From an uncultured Algibacter sp. (GTDB lineage: Bacteria > Bacteroidota > Bacteroidia > Flavobacteriales > Flavobacteriaceae), in contig CANMZT010000009.1 of the NCBI GenBank assembly GCA_947502405.1, forward strand, positions 122,819-186,818: 64,000 bases of DNA, written 5' to 3'. Below are positions 23,551 through 33,043 of this stretch, one piece after another. Both the position numbers and the translations under genes were made by a program. The stretch's first letter is position 1. Every line of letters starts with the position of its first letter. A model generated the notes under the pieces. The model made no database searches, was not told the origin of the DNA, and saw nothing but the letters and a program-made list of their open reading frames with translations.

Positions 23551-23558
23551 TATTTTTG
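23551..23558 (+). promoter_or_regulatory. -7 box of tadA (TATTTTTG), almost touching the start codon
   Basis: Five nt separate the box from the ATG at 23564. It is back to back with the dxs box, so two divergent leaderless promoters fit in 39 bp. Confidence 0.55.
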
Positions 23559-23563
23559 CAATT

Positions 23564-24013
23564 ATGATAGAACCTTTTGATGACGCCTATTTTATGAAAA
23601 AAGCCCTTCAAGAAGCTGAACTAGCTTTTGAAAAGGGTGAAGTTCCTGTGGGTGCTGTAGTTGTTATTGATAATAGAATTATTGCTCGTGGGCATAATTT
23701 AACTGAAATGTTGAATGACGTTACTGCTCATGCTGAAATGCAAGCCATTACAGCTGCGGCTAATTTTTTAGGAGGGAAATATCTTAAAAACTGTACACTT
23801 TATGTTACTCTGGAACCCTGCCAAATGTGTGCAGGTGCACTATATTGGAGCCAAATTTCTAGGATAGTTTATGGAGCTAGAGATACGGAACGTGGTTGTA
23901 TTAATTTAAAAACGAAACTACATCCAAAAACGAAAATGGTAGGTGGTATTTTGGAAGATGAAGCTAGTGATTTGATGAAACGATTTTTTATTATTAAAAG
24001 AAATTTAAATTGA
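23564..24013 (+). CDS. tadA: tRNA-specific adenosine deaminase (TadA-type nucleoside deaminase)
   Basis: 149 residues. Zinc and catalytic residues of the CDA fold are present: His56-Ala-Glu58 and Pro-Cys86-x2-Cys89. The N-terminal FMKKALQEAELAFEKGEVPVGAVVV and the ISRIVYGARD segment are typical of TadA, which converts A34 to inosine in tRNA-Arg(ACG). The length matches TadA. Divergent from dxs with a 39-bp shared promoter region. Confidence 0.92.
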   Translation: MIEPFDDAYFMKKALQEAELAFEKGEVPVGAVVVIDNRIIARGHNLTEMLNDVTAHAEMQAITAAANFLGGKYLKNCTLYVTLEPCQMCAGALYWSQISRIVYGARDTERGCINLKTKLHPKTKMVGGILEDEASDLMKRFFIIKRNLN

Positions 24014-24027
24014 TATTCTAAACTTTT

Positions 24028-24168
24028 GCGTTAGTCCCGATAGCTATCGGAAGTAGAGGAAATCCTTTTTGTGAGATTATCAAGACCAAAATATTTTTTG
24101 GTTGAAGATACTGAAGCGAAGCTTACAAAAAGATTATAACGGAAAGCCTTACCTTTATAGTAACGCCC
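24028..24168. repeat. Flavobacterial intergenic repeat, copy 2 (inverted)
   Basis: GCGTTAG at one end and GTAACGCCC at the other, with the palindrome CCCGATAGCTATCGG and GGAAAGCC inside. Read on the minus strand it follows the same block order as 20718-20819. It contains an additional stem-like CTTTTTGTGAG...TTACAAAAAG. It fills the gap between convergent tadA and the small gene at 24174. Confidence 0.6.
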
Positions 24169-24173
24169 AAAAA

Positions 24174-24410
24174 TTAATGTTTTTCTTCACGTTGATTATC
24201 ACGCATTTTATCTAAATTTTCTTTGGTAAGCATGTAATCTTGAACATTTTTATCTTTCCAATTGTGATATGTAAATAATGGAATAACCACAAAAAATAGA
24301 CCTGCAACACCAAACCCGATAAGTTTTTGAGTATAATTAACATCTAATGTAAACCCTAAAACAATACTTGTTATTGCTGCGATTGCTAAAATTAGGATGA
24401 GATATTTCAT
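24174..24410 (-). CDS. Small two-helix membrane protein
   Basis: 78 residues. Two membrane helices (residues 2-22, YLILILAIAAITSIVLGF, and ~30-50, IGFGVAGLFFVVIPLFTY) and a charged C-terminus (KENLDKMRDNQREEKH). Conserved-looking but of no family I can name. It lies 11 nt downstream of the ClC gene in the same direction and is probably co-transcribed. Confidence 0.65.
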   Translation of the reverse strand: MKYLILILAIAAITSIVLGFTLDVNYTQKLIGFGVAGLFFVVIPLFTYHNWKDKNVQDYMLTKENLDKMRDNQREEKH

Positions 24411-24421
24411 GATTTCCTTTA

Positions 24422-26209
24422 TTATTGGGTAAAGTTTATTAATTGTTGCCTGTAAGCTGTTAATAGCTTTGATCTTGAGATGTAACCAAAGTATTTACCA
24501 TTTTTAATCACAGGTAAATTCCAAGCACCACTGGATTTGAATTTATTCATAATATCGTTCATGCTATCTTCATTGTAATCAATAATTCCTGCGTCTGCGT
24601 GCATAAGGCTAGAAGCCTCTACTTTCTCGTAGAGGTCTGTATCAAACATCATATGCCTGATATCATCTAAACGAATAACACCTAAAAATTCGTGATTATT
24701 ATTAACAACAGGGAAGTGGTTTCTGGAGGATTTTGCAACAGCATTTTTTAGAATTTCTCCTAATTTCATTTCGGGTTTTAGGATGATAAAATTAGTTTCG
24801 ATAACTTTATCTATATCTAAAACCATAAGGACGTTTTTATCTTTATCGTGAGTCATTAACTCTCCACGTTGTGCTAGTTTAAGTGTGTAAATAGAATGAG
24901 ATACATAGTATTTAGTAATAGCGAAAGAAATGGCTGCGACTATCATTAGTGGAACAAATAGCTCGTAGCCTCCAGTAATTTCTGCAATAAGGAAAATGGC
25001 TGTAAGTGGTGCATGGAGTACACCGGCCATTAACCCTGTCATCCCAATAAGTGTGAAGTTAGATTCTGAAACATGAAAATCTAATCCCAGATTATTAATA
25101 ATTTTTGCAAAGGCATTACCTATAGCGCTTCCCATAACTAAGGTTGGAATAAAAACACCGCCTACACCACCAGCACCAAAGGTAGTAGTCATGGCTATTG
25201 CCTTAAAAATAGCGATGCCTAATAATAGCGCAATTACAATCCAGATGTTTGATAAGTCTAAATTAAAAGGTGTATTGCCAATTGCGGACAAATGATCGCC
25301 TTTTAAAAGGTTATTCATAATACCATAACCCTCACCATAAAGTGGTGGAATAAAATAAAGCATAGTACCTATAGCCAAACCACCAATGAGTAGCCTTAGT
25401 GCCCTACTTTCAAACTGTTTAAAAAAATTGGTAATTGCGAAAAATACTTTAGAAAAATATACAGAAGCAAAAGCGGTAACTAAACCTAAAAGAGCATAAA
25501 ATGCTATATCGTTTACTTCAAATTTATCGGTCAGTTCAAATCTTAAAAGTACATCTGTACCAGTAAACAAATATGATGTTACTACTGCAGAGACCGAAGC
25601 TAAAAGTAAAGGTACCAAAGAGGTAAAGGCAATATCCAAGCTAAAAATTTCTATAGCAAAAACTATAGCAGCAATGGGTGCTTTAAACATAGATGCCATA
25701 GCACCTGCGGCGGCACAACCTATGAGTAACATTCTGGTTTTAGTATTCATTCGGAATAAGCGCGCAGCATTTGAACCTAATGCAGACCCCACACTTACTG
25801 CAGGCCCTTGTAAACCAACTGATCCACCAAAACCAGCTGTTAGTGGTGCAGTAATTAAGGCTGCATAAATATTATATCTTGGGATGATACCATTTAGCTT
25901 TGATATGGCATATAGCGTTGTAGATATACCATGGCCAATATGTTTTTTTAACCAAGTTTGTTTTATGATATAGACCAATAAAAGTCCAATTATTGGGAGA
26001 ATAAAATATAAAGTACTTTGGTAATCATGGAAAATATACTGGCTAAAGAAGTGACCGATATAGTGAGTAAGGTTTTTGAGAGTAACGGTACCCATACCTG
26101 CTAAAAAACCAACTAGAACACTTAATATATAAATAAACTGACGTTCTGAAATATGCTTGTATTTCCAGATTAAGAATTTGCGTAATAGTTTTTTTGTGCT
26201 AAAAGGCAT
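24422..26209 (-). CDS. ClC-family chloride channel with C-terminal CBS pair
   Basis: 595 residues. About 11 membrane helices of the ClC fold occupy residues 1-440, followed by two CBS domains (residues ~460-590; NHFPVVNNNHEFLGVI, AWNLPVIKNGKYFGYI). Selectivity-filter segments: GHGISTTLY in place of GSGIP, GGSVGLQGPAVSVGS in place of GREGP, and GVGGVFIPTLVMG for GxFxP. The gating glutamate of GREGP is Gln here (codon CAA at about 25810), so it may be a passive anion channel rather than a proton-coupled exchanger. The CBS pair suggests nucleotide control. Confidence 0.9.
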   Translation of the reverse strand: MPFSTKKLLRKFLIWKYKHISERQFIYILSVLVGFLAGMGTVTLKNLTHYIGHFFSQYIFHDYQSTLYFILPIIGLLLVYIIKQTWLKKHIGHGISTTLYAISKLNGIIPRYNIYAALITAPLTAGFGGSVGLQGPAVSVGSALGSNAARLFRMNTKTRMLLIGCAAAGAMASMFKAPIAAIVFAIEIFSLDIAFTSLVPLLLASVSAVVTSYLFTGTDVLLRFELTDKFEVNDIAFYALLGLVTAFASVYFSKVFFAITNFFKQFESRALRLLIGGLAIGTMLYFIPPLYGEGYGIMNNLLKGDHLSAIGNTPFNLDLSNIWIVIALLLGIAIFKAIAMTTTFGAGGVGGVFIPTLVMGSAIGNAFAKIINNLGLDFHVSESNFTLIGMTGLMAGVLHAPLTAIFLIAEITGGYELFVPLMIVAAISFAITKYYVSHSIYTLKLAQRGELMTHDKDKNVLMVLDIDKVIETNFIILKPEMKLGEILKNAVAKSSRNHFPVVNNNHEFLGVIRLDDIRHMMFDTDLYEKVEASSLMHADAGIIDYNEDSMNDIMNKFKSSGAWNLPVIKNGKYFGYISRSKLLTAYRQQLINFTQ

Positions 26210-26226
26210 ACTATAAAACTAACAAA

Positions 26227-26248
26227 AAATCCCGCGCTGGCGGGATTT
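26227..26248 (-). terminator. Terminator between aspS and the ClC gene
   Basis: AAATCCCGC-gctg-GCGGGATTT, a 9-bp perfect stem followed by a T-run on the minus strand; it lies just downstream of aspS. Confidence 0.8.
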
Positions 26249-26253
26249 AATTT

Positions 26254-28008
26254 TTATGATTTTAAATTAAGTTTTAAACTTAACTCTGTTAATTGCTCTT
26301 CATCTATTGGAGCGGGTGCATCTATCATCACATCTCGACCTGAATTATTCTTTGGGAAGGCAATAAAATCTCTTATTGTTTCTTGCCCGCCTAAAATAGC
26401 TACCAATCGATCTAGTCCGAAGGCTAAACCGCCATGTGGAGGTGCGCCATATTGAAAGGCGTCCATTAAGAAGCCAAATTGCGCTTTAGCTTCTTCAGGC
26501 GTAAAGCCTAAATAATCGAACATTAATGACTGTGTTTCCTTATCATGAATTCTTATTGAACCACCACCAATTTCATTGCCATTTAATACCAAATCATAAG
26601 CATTGGCTTTTACAGCGCCTGGGTCTGTTTTTAATAACTCTAATTGTCCAGGTTTTGGCGATGTAAATGGATGATGCATGGCATGATAACGCTCAGTGTC
26701 CTCATCCCATTCTAATAATGGAAAATCCATAACCCAAAGCGGAGCAAATTCATTAGGTTTACGCAAACCTAAACGTTCTGCTAATTCCATACGTAAAGCA
26801 CTTAATTGCGCTCTTACTTGACTTTTGTCTCCAGACAGTATACAAATTAAATCTCCAGATTTGGCTCCAGTAACGTCAGCCCATTTTGCTAAATCATCTT
26901 GGTTATAAAACTTATCTACAGAAGATTTGAAAGTTCCATCATCATTACAACGACAATATACCATCCCTAAAGCCCCAACTTGTGGACGCTTTATCCAAGA
27001 AATTAATTTGTCAATTTCTTTTCTTGTGAAAGTATTTCCTCCAGGTACAGCAATTCCAACTACGAGTTCAGCTGAATTAAATACATTAAAATCCTTATGT
27101 TGGGCAACCTCATTTAATTCACCAAACTCCATCCCAAAGCGAATGTCTGGTTTGTCGTTTCCATACAAACGCATGGCATCATCATATAGAATTCTTGGGA
27201 ATTTATCTACTTCAACACCGTTTACTTCTTTTAATAAATGGCGTGTTAATCCTTCAAAGGTATTCAATATATCTTCTTGCTCAATAAACGCCATTTCACA
27301 ATCAATTTGCGTAAATTCTGGTTGTCTATCGGCACGTAAATCTTCGTCTCTAAAACATTTTACAATTTGGAAGTATTTGTCCATTCCACCAACCATGAGC
27401 AATTGCTTAAAGGTTTGTGGTGATTGGGGTAGTGCATAAAACTGACCTTCATTCATTCTAGATGGCACTACAAAATCACGAGCGCCTTCTGGTGTAGATT
27501 TTATCAAATATGGTGTCTCAACTTCAATAAACCCCTCTTTCGATAAATAATTTCTAACCTCTTGAGTAACTTTATGTCTGAAAATTAAACTTTCTTTAAC
27601 AGGATTACGACGAATATCCAAATAGCGATATTTCATTCTTAAATCTTCACCACCATCGGTGTTATCCTCTATAGTAAATGGGGGTAATTTTGCTTCGTTT
27701 AGAATGCTTAATTCTGAAACCAAAATTTCAATATCTCCAGTAGGTATATTTGGATTTTTTGAAGCACGTTCAATCACAGTTCCTTTAACTTGAATAACAA
27801 ATTCACGACCTAAGTTTTGAGCTTGTTCAATTAAAGCTTTAGAGGTGCGCTCTTCATCAAAAACTAATTGTGTGATTCCGTATCGATCTCGCAAATCAAC
27901 CCAAACAATAAACCCCTTGTCTCTAGATTTTTGAACCCAACCTGCTAAAGTTACCTCTGTATTTATATTTGTAGCTCTTAATTCGCCGCAATTATGACTT
28001 CTGTACAT
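26254..28008 (-). CDS. aspS: Aspartyl-tRNA synthetase
   Basis: 584 residues from [14 protein letters not shown], the classic AspRS start; an ATG 39 nt further upstream lies before the -7 box. The N-terminal OB-fold ([26 protein letters not shown]) binds the anticodon. The class II motifs are present: FIEVETPYL (motif 1 region), [19 protein letters not shown] (motif 2) and [15 protein letters not shown] (motif 3). A bacterial GAD insertion lies between. It charges tRNA-Asp, and whether it also misacylates tRNA-Asn is unlikely to matter because asnS is present at 50665. Monocistronic. Confidence 0.97.
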   Translation of the reverse strand: MYRSHNCGELRATNINTEVTLAGWVQKSRDKGFIVWVDLRDRYGITQLVFDEERTSKALIEQAQNLGREFVIQVKGTVIERASKNPNIPTGDIEILVSELSILNEAKLPPFTIEDNTDGGEDLRMKYRYLDIRRNPVKESLIFRHKVTQEVRNYLSKEGFIEVETPYLIKSTPEGARDFVVPSRMNEGQFYALPQSPQTFKQLLMVGGMDKYFQIVKCFRDEDLRADRQPEFTQIDCEMAFIEQEDILNTFEGLTRHLLKEVNGVEVDKFPRILYDDAMRLYGNDKPDIRFGMEFGELNEVAQHKDFNVFNSAELVVGIAVPGGNTFTRKEIDKLISWIKRPQVGALGMVYCRCNDDGTFKSSVDKFYNQDDLAKWADVTGAKSGDLICILSGDKSQVRAQLSALRMELAERLGLRKPNEFAPLWVMDFPLLEWDEDTERYHAMHHPFTSPKPGQLELLKTDPGAVKANAYDLVLNGNEIGGGSIRIHDKETQSLMFDYLGFTPEEAKAQFGFLMDAFQYGAPPHGGLAFGLDRLVAILGGQETIRDFIAFPKNNSGRDVMIDAPAPIDEEQLTELSLKLNLKS

Positions 28009-28025
28009 AGTGAAATTTTGATGTG

Positions 28026-28033
28026 CAAATTTA
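28026..28033 (-). promoter_or_regulatory. -7 box of aspS (TAAATTTG)
   Basis: CAAATTTA on the plus strand, 17 nt from the aspS ATG, predicting a leader of about 10 nt. Confidence 0.5.
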
Positions 28034-28057
28034 CATAACTTCTGCAATTATTAATCA

Positions 28058-28085
28058 AAAAGCCCTAACAATTGTTAGGGCTTTT
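28058..28085 (-). terminator. Palindromic terminator upstream of aspS
   Basis: Perfect 28-bp palindrome AAAAGCCCTAACAA / TTGTTAGGGCTTTT. It could end transcripts from either side, including read-through of the efflux operon that ends at 28364. Confidence 0.7.
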
Positions 28086-28363
28086 CTTCGCTATTAACTA
28101 ATCCTCCTGATCAAAGAACAAAAGGATCCTTTTAAAACAACTTAAAAGATGAAAGTTGTTTAAACTGTCAGAAAAAATCTGAGTAGCAAGAATACAAATT
28201 TCTTGAGGATACCCATACAAATTTTCGAAGAGTTGTTATTATATTAGTCCAATTGTTTATCCAGATTCCCTTTCTTATAGGAATGATAATTTCAACGGAA
28301 TCTGTATGCTATAAATCGGATGCTACTTTTGCATTAAAAACTACCTGAGGCACTAATTCTTCA
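28086..28363. other. Gene-free gap with several small inverted repeats
   Basis: No ORF is supported. Contains the palindrome AAAAGGATCCTTTT (28120-28133), a stem AACAACTT / AAGTTGTT (28136-28160), TCAG / CTGA around 28169-28183, and CTAAT / ATTAG (28354-28369) at the end of the efflux gene. This is dense for 278 bp and could be one folded RNA, but no promoter or conserved fold is recognised. Confidence 0.3.
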
Positions 28364-31300
28364 TTAGTTCGATACACGATTTTTATACAGCCACATTTTA
28401 AACTTAGTTATTAAGTAGAATAAAATTGGTACAACAATTAAAGTTAAGAACGTAGCTATGAATAGACCGTAGATTACAGTCCACGCTAATGGTCCCCAGA
28501 AAATTACGTTATCTCCTCCAATGTATATATGTGGATTAAACTCACTAAATAGGGTGAAAAAGTTAATATTTAAACCTGTAGCTAACGGAATTAACCCCAA
28601 AATAGTAGTTATAGCTGTTAATAATACAGGACGCAAACGTGCTTTTCCTCCTTTTACAATAGCTTCTATTAAATCATCTTGTTGTAAATATTGGTCATCT
28701 TCTAAATTAAGATTTACCTTTCGACGGTCTATAAGAAGCTGGGTGTAATCCAGTAGAACAACACCGTTGTTTACAACAATACCTGCTAATGAAATGATAC
28801 CCATCATGGTCATCATAATTACAAAGGCACTTCCTGTAGCAACAATGCCTCCAAATACACCAATTAAACTTAAGAATATTGCTAGCATAATTATGCCAGG
28901 TTTTGAAACCGAGTTAAACTGAAAAATTAAAATAAAGAAGATTAACCCTAAACCTGTAAAGAATGCACCCATTAAGAATGCCATTTGTTTATTTTGTTCT
29001 TCAATTTGACCTGTATAATCTACTTTTACACCGTCTGGTTTTTCTGTAAACCCTTGCATCTCAGTTTGAATTTTGGACACAATGGCTCCAGCATCAGTAA
29101 AACCGGGGGCTAGAGCTGAATATAATGTTACTACACGCTTAACATCTTTATGTTTAATAGCACTAAACCCTGAGTTATTGGCTTGTTTTGCAACAGTAGA
29201 TACAGGTATTTCTTTAATTTGCCCACTAGCCATATCTCTAAATGTAATTCTCTGATTGAATATAGCACTGGTGTTATATCTGTTTTCTTCATTGAAGCGC
29301 ACATAAATATCATAGTCCTCTCCATCTTCTTTATAAATACCAGCTTTAGCACCAAAAATAGAGTTACGTAATTGTTGACCAACTTGTCCTGCAGTTACTC
29401 CTAATTCTCCAGCTTTTTTTCTATCAACAAGAACTTGCATTGAAGGTTTTGATTTATTAACGTCAATTTTAAGTTCATCAATACCTTGGATGTTTTTTGT
29501 ATTTAAGTAATCACGCATTTTTTCAGCGGTAGCAATAAGTTCGCCGTAATCTTCACCTTCTAATTCAAGATTAATAGGATATCCAGCAGGTGGACCTACT
29601 GCGTCTTTTTCTACTGATATGGCTACACCAGGATAAATATCTTTTAAACTTTCTTGGACTTTCTTTAAAAGAACATTACTATCAGCACCATCTCTAAACT
29701 TATACTCGCGCATGGTTGCTGTTATTTTACCACGGTGTGGCATTTCTGCTGCTGAACCACCATCTGTTTGCGGGTTACCTGCACCTTCACCAACTTGAGA
29801 TACAGCACTTTCTGTTAAGAAGTTAAAATCACCATGCATATAGGCTTCATCGTTTATAATTTTATAAACACGTTGCTCTATATCTTTTGTGATGGCGTTT
29901 GTTTTTTTGATATCTGTTCCTTCAGGATATTCTATATATACTATAATTTGATTTGGTGTATTATCTGGAAAGAATTCTACTTTGGTTCTTTGGCTACCAA
30001 CTGATGCTCCAAATCCCATAAAAGCTATAATTAATAGAACAAATGTACCAATAGTAATAAATGCTGGCATTCTTCCACTAAGAGCCTTTCGAAGTGATTT
30101 TTCATAGAAGCGTTCCCATTTTGGTAACACTTTGTTTTGAAAGCCATTAGACCAAGACCTTAAGAACAACCTATAAATCCATAGGAGTATAACAGTAACA
30201 ATCATTAGTGTACCTAAGCCACGGTAAGTACCACCAAAAATTAAAATTAATAATCCGATACTTCCAACTATTGCTGAAATTTTAATGATTTGTTTTAGAG
30301 GCATTTCTTTATCTTCAGTAGTCATAAATTGAGATACCATTACCGAGTTAAAGAAAATAGCAACAAATAATGAAGACCCTAGAACAACAGATAAGGTAAT
30401 TGGGAAATAAATCATGAATTGTCCCATAACTCCTGGCCAAAGACCAAGAGGGATAAATGCGGCAACAGTGGTGGCAGTAGATATAATAATTGGAAATGCA
30501 ATTTCACCGATTCCTTTTTTGGCTGCTTCAATACGGCTCATACCTTCTTCAGACATTAGACGATATACGTTTTCTACAACAACAATACCGTTATCTACTA
30601 ACATACCTAGCCCCATAATTAATCCGAAAAGAATCATGGTATTCATGGTATAACCTAAATAGTTGAGTATCATGAGCGACATAAACATCGACATAGGAAT
30701 AGCAAACCCAACAAACAGTGCATTTTTAAATCCTAAGAAGAACATTAAAACAGTTACAACTAAAATAATTCCGAAGATGATATTGTTTACCAAATCATCA
30801 ACCTGACCTATAGTTTTTGAAGATTGATCGTTTGCAATAGTTACCTTTAAGTCTGGAGGGAATACATTTTCAATGGCTTCATCTACAATAACTTGAATTT
30901 GTTCAGCGGCGGCAACCATGTTTTTTCCAGCACGTTTTTTAACATCAAGCATAACAACTGGAGCTCCAAATTCTCTAGCATAAGTTGTTTTATCTTCATC
31001 TTTAAAGGTAACTTTGGCAACATCTCTTAAGTAAATTGGATTATCCCGCTCAGACTTTACTACAAAATTTTCAAGCTCATTTGGGTTTTCAATTTCTCCA
31101 ATAATTCTAATAGTTCGACGCTGTCCGCTTGTAATTAAGTTGCCGGCAGACATAGTCATGTTTTCTCTACTTATTGTGTTTATGATATCATCAAAACTTA
31201 CCTGAGCAGCCATCATCTTATAAATATCTACAGCTACCTCAACTTCTTTCTCTTGAGCGCCTCGAATATCTACTTGTTTAATTTCTTGTAAGCCTTCAAT

Positions 31301-31837
31301 TTCATCTTCTAAATATTCACCAAATTCTTTTAATTTATCTACTGGATAATCTCCAGAAATGTTGATGTTAAGAATTGGGATTTCTTCAGACATACTCAAG
31401 TCGAAAATATTTGGCTCTACTTTGGCACCATTAAATGTTGGCCAGTCTTCACCCGAAGTTTCAGAGTCTACTTCATCTTTAACTTTTTGTTTTGCTGCTT
31501 CAACGGTAATGTCTTCATCAAATTCAACAATAACAATTGAGTAGTCTTCTTGCGAGGTTGAAGTGATTTCAACAACATTACTTACCGTTTTTAGCTTATC
31601 CTCAATAGGATCAGTAATCAGTTTTTCAATATCCTCAGCGGTATTACCTGGGTAAACAGAGCTAATGTATATCTTAGTTTCTTTTATCTCTGGAAAGTTT
31701 TCTCTTGGCATACTAAAATAAGCACCTGCACCAAGAAACAGTATCAAGGCTATCAAAACATACATGGTTGTTTTGTTATTTATTGCCCAAGAGGATAACG
31801 CAAACTCTTTATTTACTTTTTTATGTTTATCAGTCAT
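28364..31837 (-). CDS. RND efflux pump inner-membrane subunit (AcrB/HAE1 type)
   Basis: 1157 residues with the duplicated 6-helix + periplasmic-loop layout. Helix 4 has GLGMLVDNGIVVVENV, holding the first proton-relay Asp but Asn at the second position that is Asp408 in AcrB. The second half has IISLAGIVVNNGVVLLDYTQ, and the C-terminal LRPVLLTAITTILGLIPLATG is typical. It exports hydrophobic compounds using the proton gradient. Last gene of a TetR-TolC-MFP-RND operon, 13 nt after the adaptor gene. Somewhat longer than AcrB (1049 aa) owing to extra text between helices 6 and 7 of the first half. Confidence 0.93.
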   Translation of the reverse strand: MTDKHKKVNKEFALSSWAINNKTTMYVLIALILFLGAGAYFSMPRENFPEIKETKIYISSVYPGNTAEDIEKLITDPIEDKLKTVSNVVEITSTSQEDYSIVIVEFDEDITVEAAKQKVKDEVDSETSGEDWPTFNGAKVEPNIFDLSMSEEIPILNINISGDYPVDKLKEFGEYLEDEIEGLQEIKQVDIRGAQEKEVEVAVDIYKMMAAQVSFDDIINTISRENMTMSAGNLITSGQRRTIRIIGEIENPNELENFVVKSERDNPIYLRDVAKVTFKDEDKTTYAREFGAPVVMLDVKKRAGKNMVAAAEQIQVIVDEAIENVFPPDLKVTIANDQSSKTIGQVDDLVNNIIFGIILVVTVLMFFLGFKNALFVGFAIPMSMFMSLMILNYLGYTMNTMILFGLIMGLGMLVDNGIVVVENVYRLMSEEGMSRIEAAKKGIGEIAFPIIISTATTVAAFIPLGLWPGVMGQFMIYFPITLSVVLGSSLFVAIFFNSVMVSQFMTTEDKEMPLKQIIKISAIVGSIGLLILIFGGTYRGLGTLMIVTVILLWIYRLFLRSWSNGFQNKVLPKWERFYEKSLRKALSGRMPAFITIGTFVLLIIAFMGFGASVGSQRTKVEFFPDNTPNQIIVYIEYPEGTDIKKTNAITKDIEQRVYKIINDEAYMHGDFNFLTESAVSQVGEGAGNPQTDGGSAAEMPHRGKITATMREYKFRDGADSNVLLKKVQESLKDIYPGVAISVEKDAVGPPAGYPINLELEGEDYGELIATAEKMRDYLNTKNIQGIDELKIDVNKSKPSMQVLVDRKKAGELGVTAGQVGQQLRNSIFGAKAGIYKEDGEDYDIYVRFNEENRYNTSAIFNQRITFRDMASGQIKEIPVSTVAKQANNSGFSAIKHKDVKRVVTLYSALAPGFTDAGAIVSKIQTEMQGFTEKPDGVKVDYTGQIEEQNKQMAFLMGAFFTGLGLIFFILIFQFNSVSKPGIIMLAIFLSLIGVFGGIVATGSAFVIMMTMMGIISLAGIVVNNGVVLLDYTQLLIDRRKVNLNLEDDQYLQQDDLIEAIVKGGKARLRPVLLTAITTILGLIPLATGLNINFFTLFSEFNPHIYIGGDNVIFWGPLAWTVIYGLFIATFLTLIVVPILFYLITKFKMWLYKNRVSN

Positions 31838-31850
31838 TAGTCTGTAGTCT

Positions 31851-33032
31851 TTAGTTGTTAGAAGTCTCTAGGTCTAAGATTTTTACCTCTTGACCATCTT
31901 TTACACTACGCGCTCCTTCTTCAATAATTTCTTCACCATCATCAATTCCAGAGAGCACTTCAATATAATCACCTTGAGTTCGCCCTGTTTCAATAAATTC
32001 GCGTTTTACTTTAGCCTTATTTTCAGTCTTATCAGTAACGGTATACACGTATTGATTACCTTCAGCATTCTCAGAAATAATGCTTTGAGGAATTAAAATG
32101 GCATTTTCATTGGTGTAATCGTTAATTTTTAGTTTTGCCGTAAGATTTGGTTTTATCGCTATATCTTTATTTGGAAGTGCTACTTCAACTTTAAAAGTAC
32201 GATTTGCAGGGTTTATAAAGTTACCTGCTTGACGTACTTTAGCATCAACTTCTTTTCCTAGAACAGGGAATTCTACTTTTACTTCTTTACCTTTAATAAT
32301 GTCTGAAACATAGCGTTCTGGAACATCAGTTTCAATATACATATCATCAAGGTTTACAATTCTAAATAACATGGATTGTCCTGGAGCAACTACGCTACCT
32401 TGTTCTGTAATAACATCATCAATAGATCCAGAAAAAGGTGCACGAACAACAGTTTTGCTCACTTGTTGCTGTAATTGTTTGGTAGCTTCTAATTGCGATT
32501 CATAAGCTGCTTTAGCTTGTAAATATTGAATTTCACTACCTATTTTTTGTTTCCATAAGCGTTCTTGACGTTCGAAGGTTGTTTTAGCTAAATCAGCTTG
32601 AATCTTTAATTGAGATAATTGTTGGCTTAAACCGCCATCATCAATTTTTGCTAAAATTTGCCCTTTACTCACTTTTTGACCTTCTTTAACATAAACACGA
32701 GATAGAACGCCAGAAAACTCAGGATATATAACTAAGTTCTGTTTTGTGGTAACATTACCCTGTAATTCAACAAAATGATTGAAAATTGTTTTTTTAGCAG
32801 GAAACGTTGTTATTAAAGGAATCTTTTCTTGAGGGTCTAAAGCTTTAATCGATTTCTCTAAAGCCTTTAACTGTGTAGAAATTTCTTGAGCTGAAGCATC
32901 TAGCTCTGTTTTCTTTTTTCTAATGAGTTCTAAATCATTTGTAGCAATAATATCTTCAACAGATTTGTTTTTATCACCTCCGCAAGATGTTAGGAAAAGA
33001 GTTGCTAATACGAGTGAATATATATATTTCAT
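31851..33032 (-). CDS. RND efflux periplasmic adaptor lipoprotein
   Basis: 393 residues. The lipoprotein signal ends in LFLTSCGG (Cys17). A coiled-coil hairpin covers residues ~25-65 and ~130-180, between the two halves of a lipoyl domain (LSRVYVKEGQKVSKGQILAKIDD and VRAPFSGSIDDVITEQGSVV), followed by the beta-barrel and membrane-proximal domains. It bridges pump and outer-membrane channel. Spaced 11 nt after the TolC-like gene. Confidence 0.92.
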   Translation of the reverse strand: MKYIYSLVLATLFLTSCGGDKNKSVEDIIATNDLELIRKKKTELDASAQEISTQLKALEKSIKALDPQEKIPLITTFPAKKTIFNHFVELQGNVTTKQNLVIYPEFSGVLSRVYVKEGQKVSKGQILAKIDDGGLSQQLSQLKIQADLAKTTFERQERLWKQKIGSEIQYLQAKAAYESQLEATKQLQQQVSKTVVRAPFSGSIDDVITEQGSVVAPGQSMLFRIVNLDDMYIETDVPERYVSDIIKGKEVKVEFPVLGKEVDAKVRQAGNFINPANRTFKVEVALPNKDIAIKPNLTAKLKINDYTNENAILIPQSIISENAEGNQYVYTVTDKTENKAKVKREFIETGRTQGDYIEVLSGIDDGEEIIEEGARSVKDGQEVKILDLETSNN

Positions 33033-33043
33033 TTTGATTGATT

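Noticed and set aside
26927..27439. 170-codon plus-strand frame opposite aspS
   Set aside because: Antisense shadow of AspRS core; no promoter box or family resemblance.
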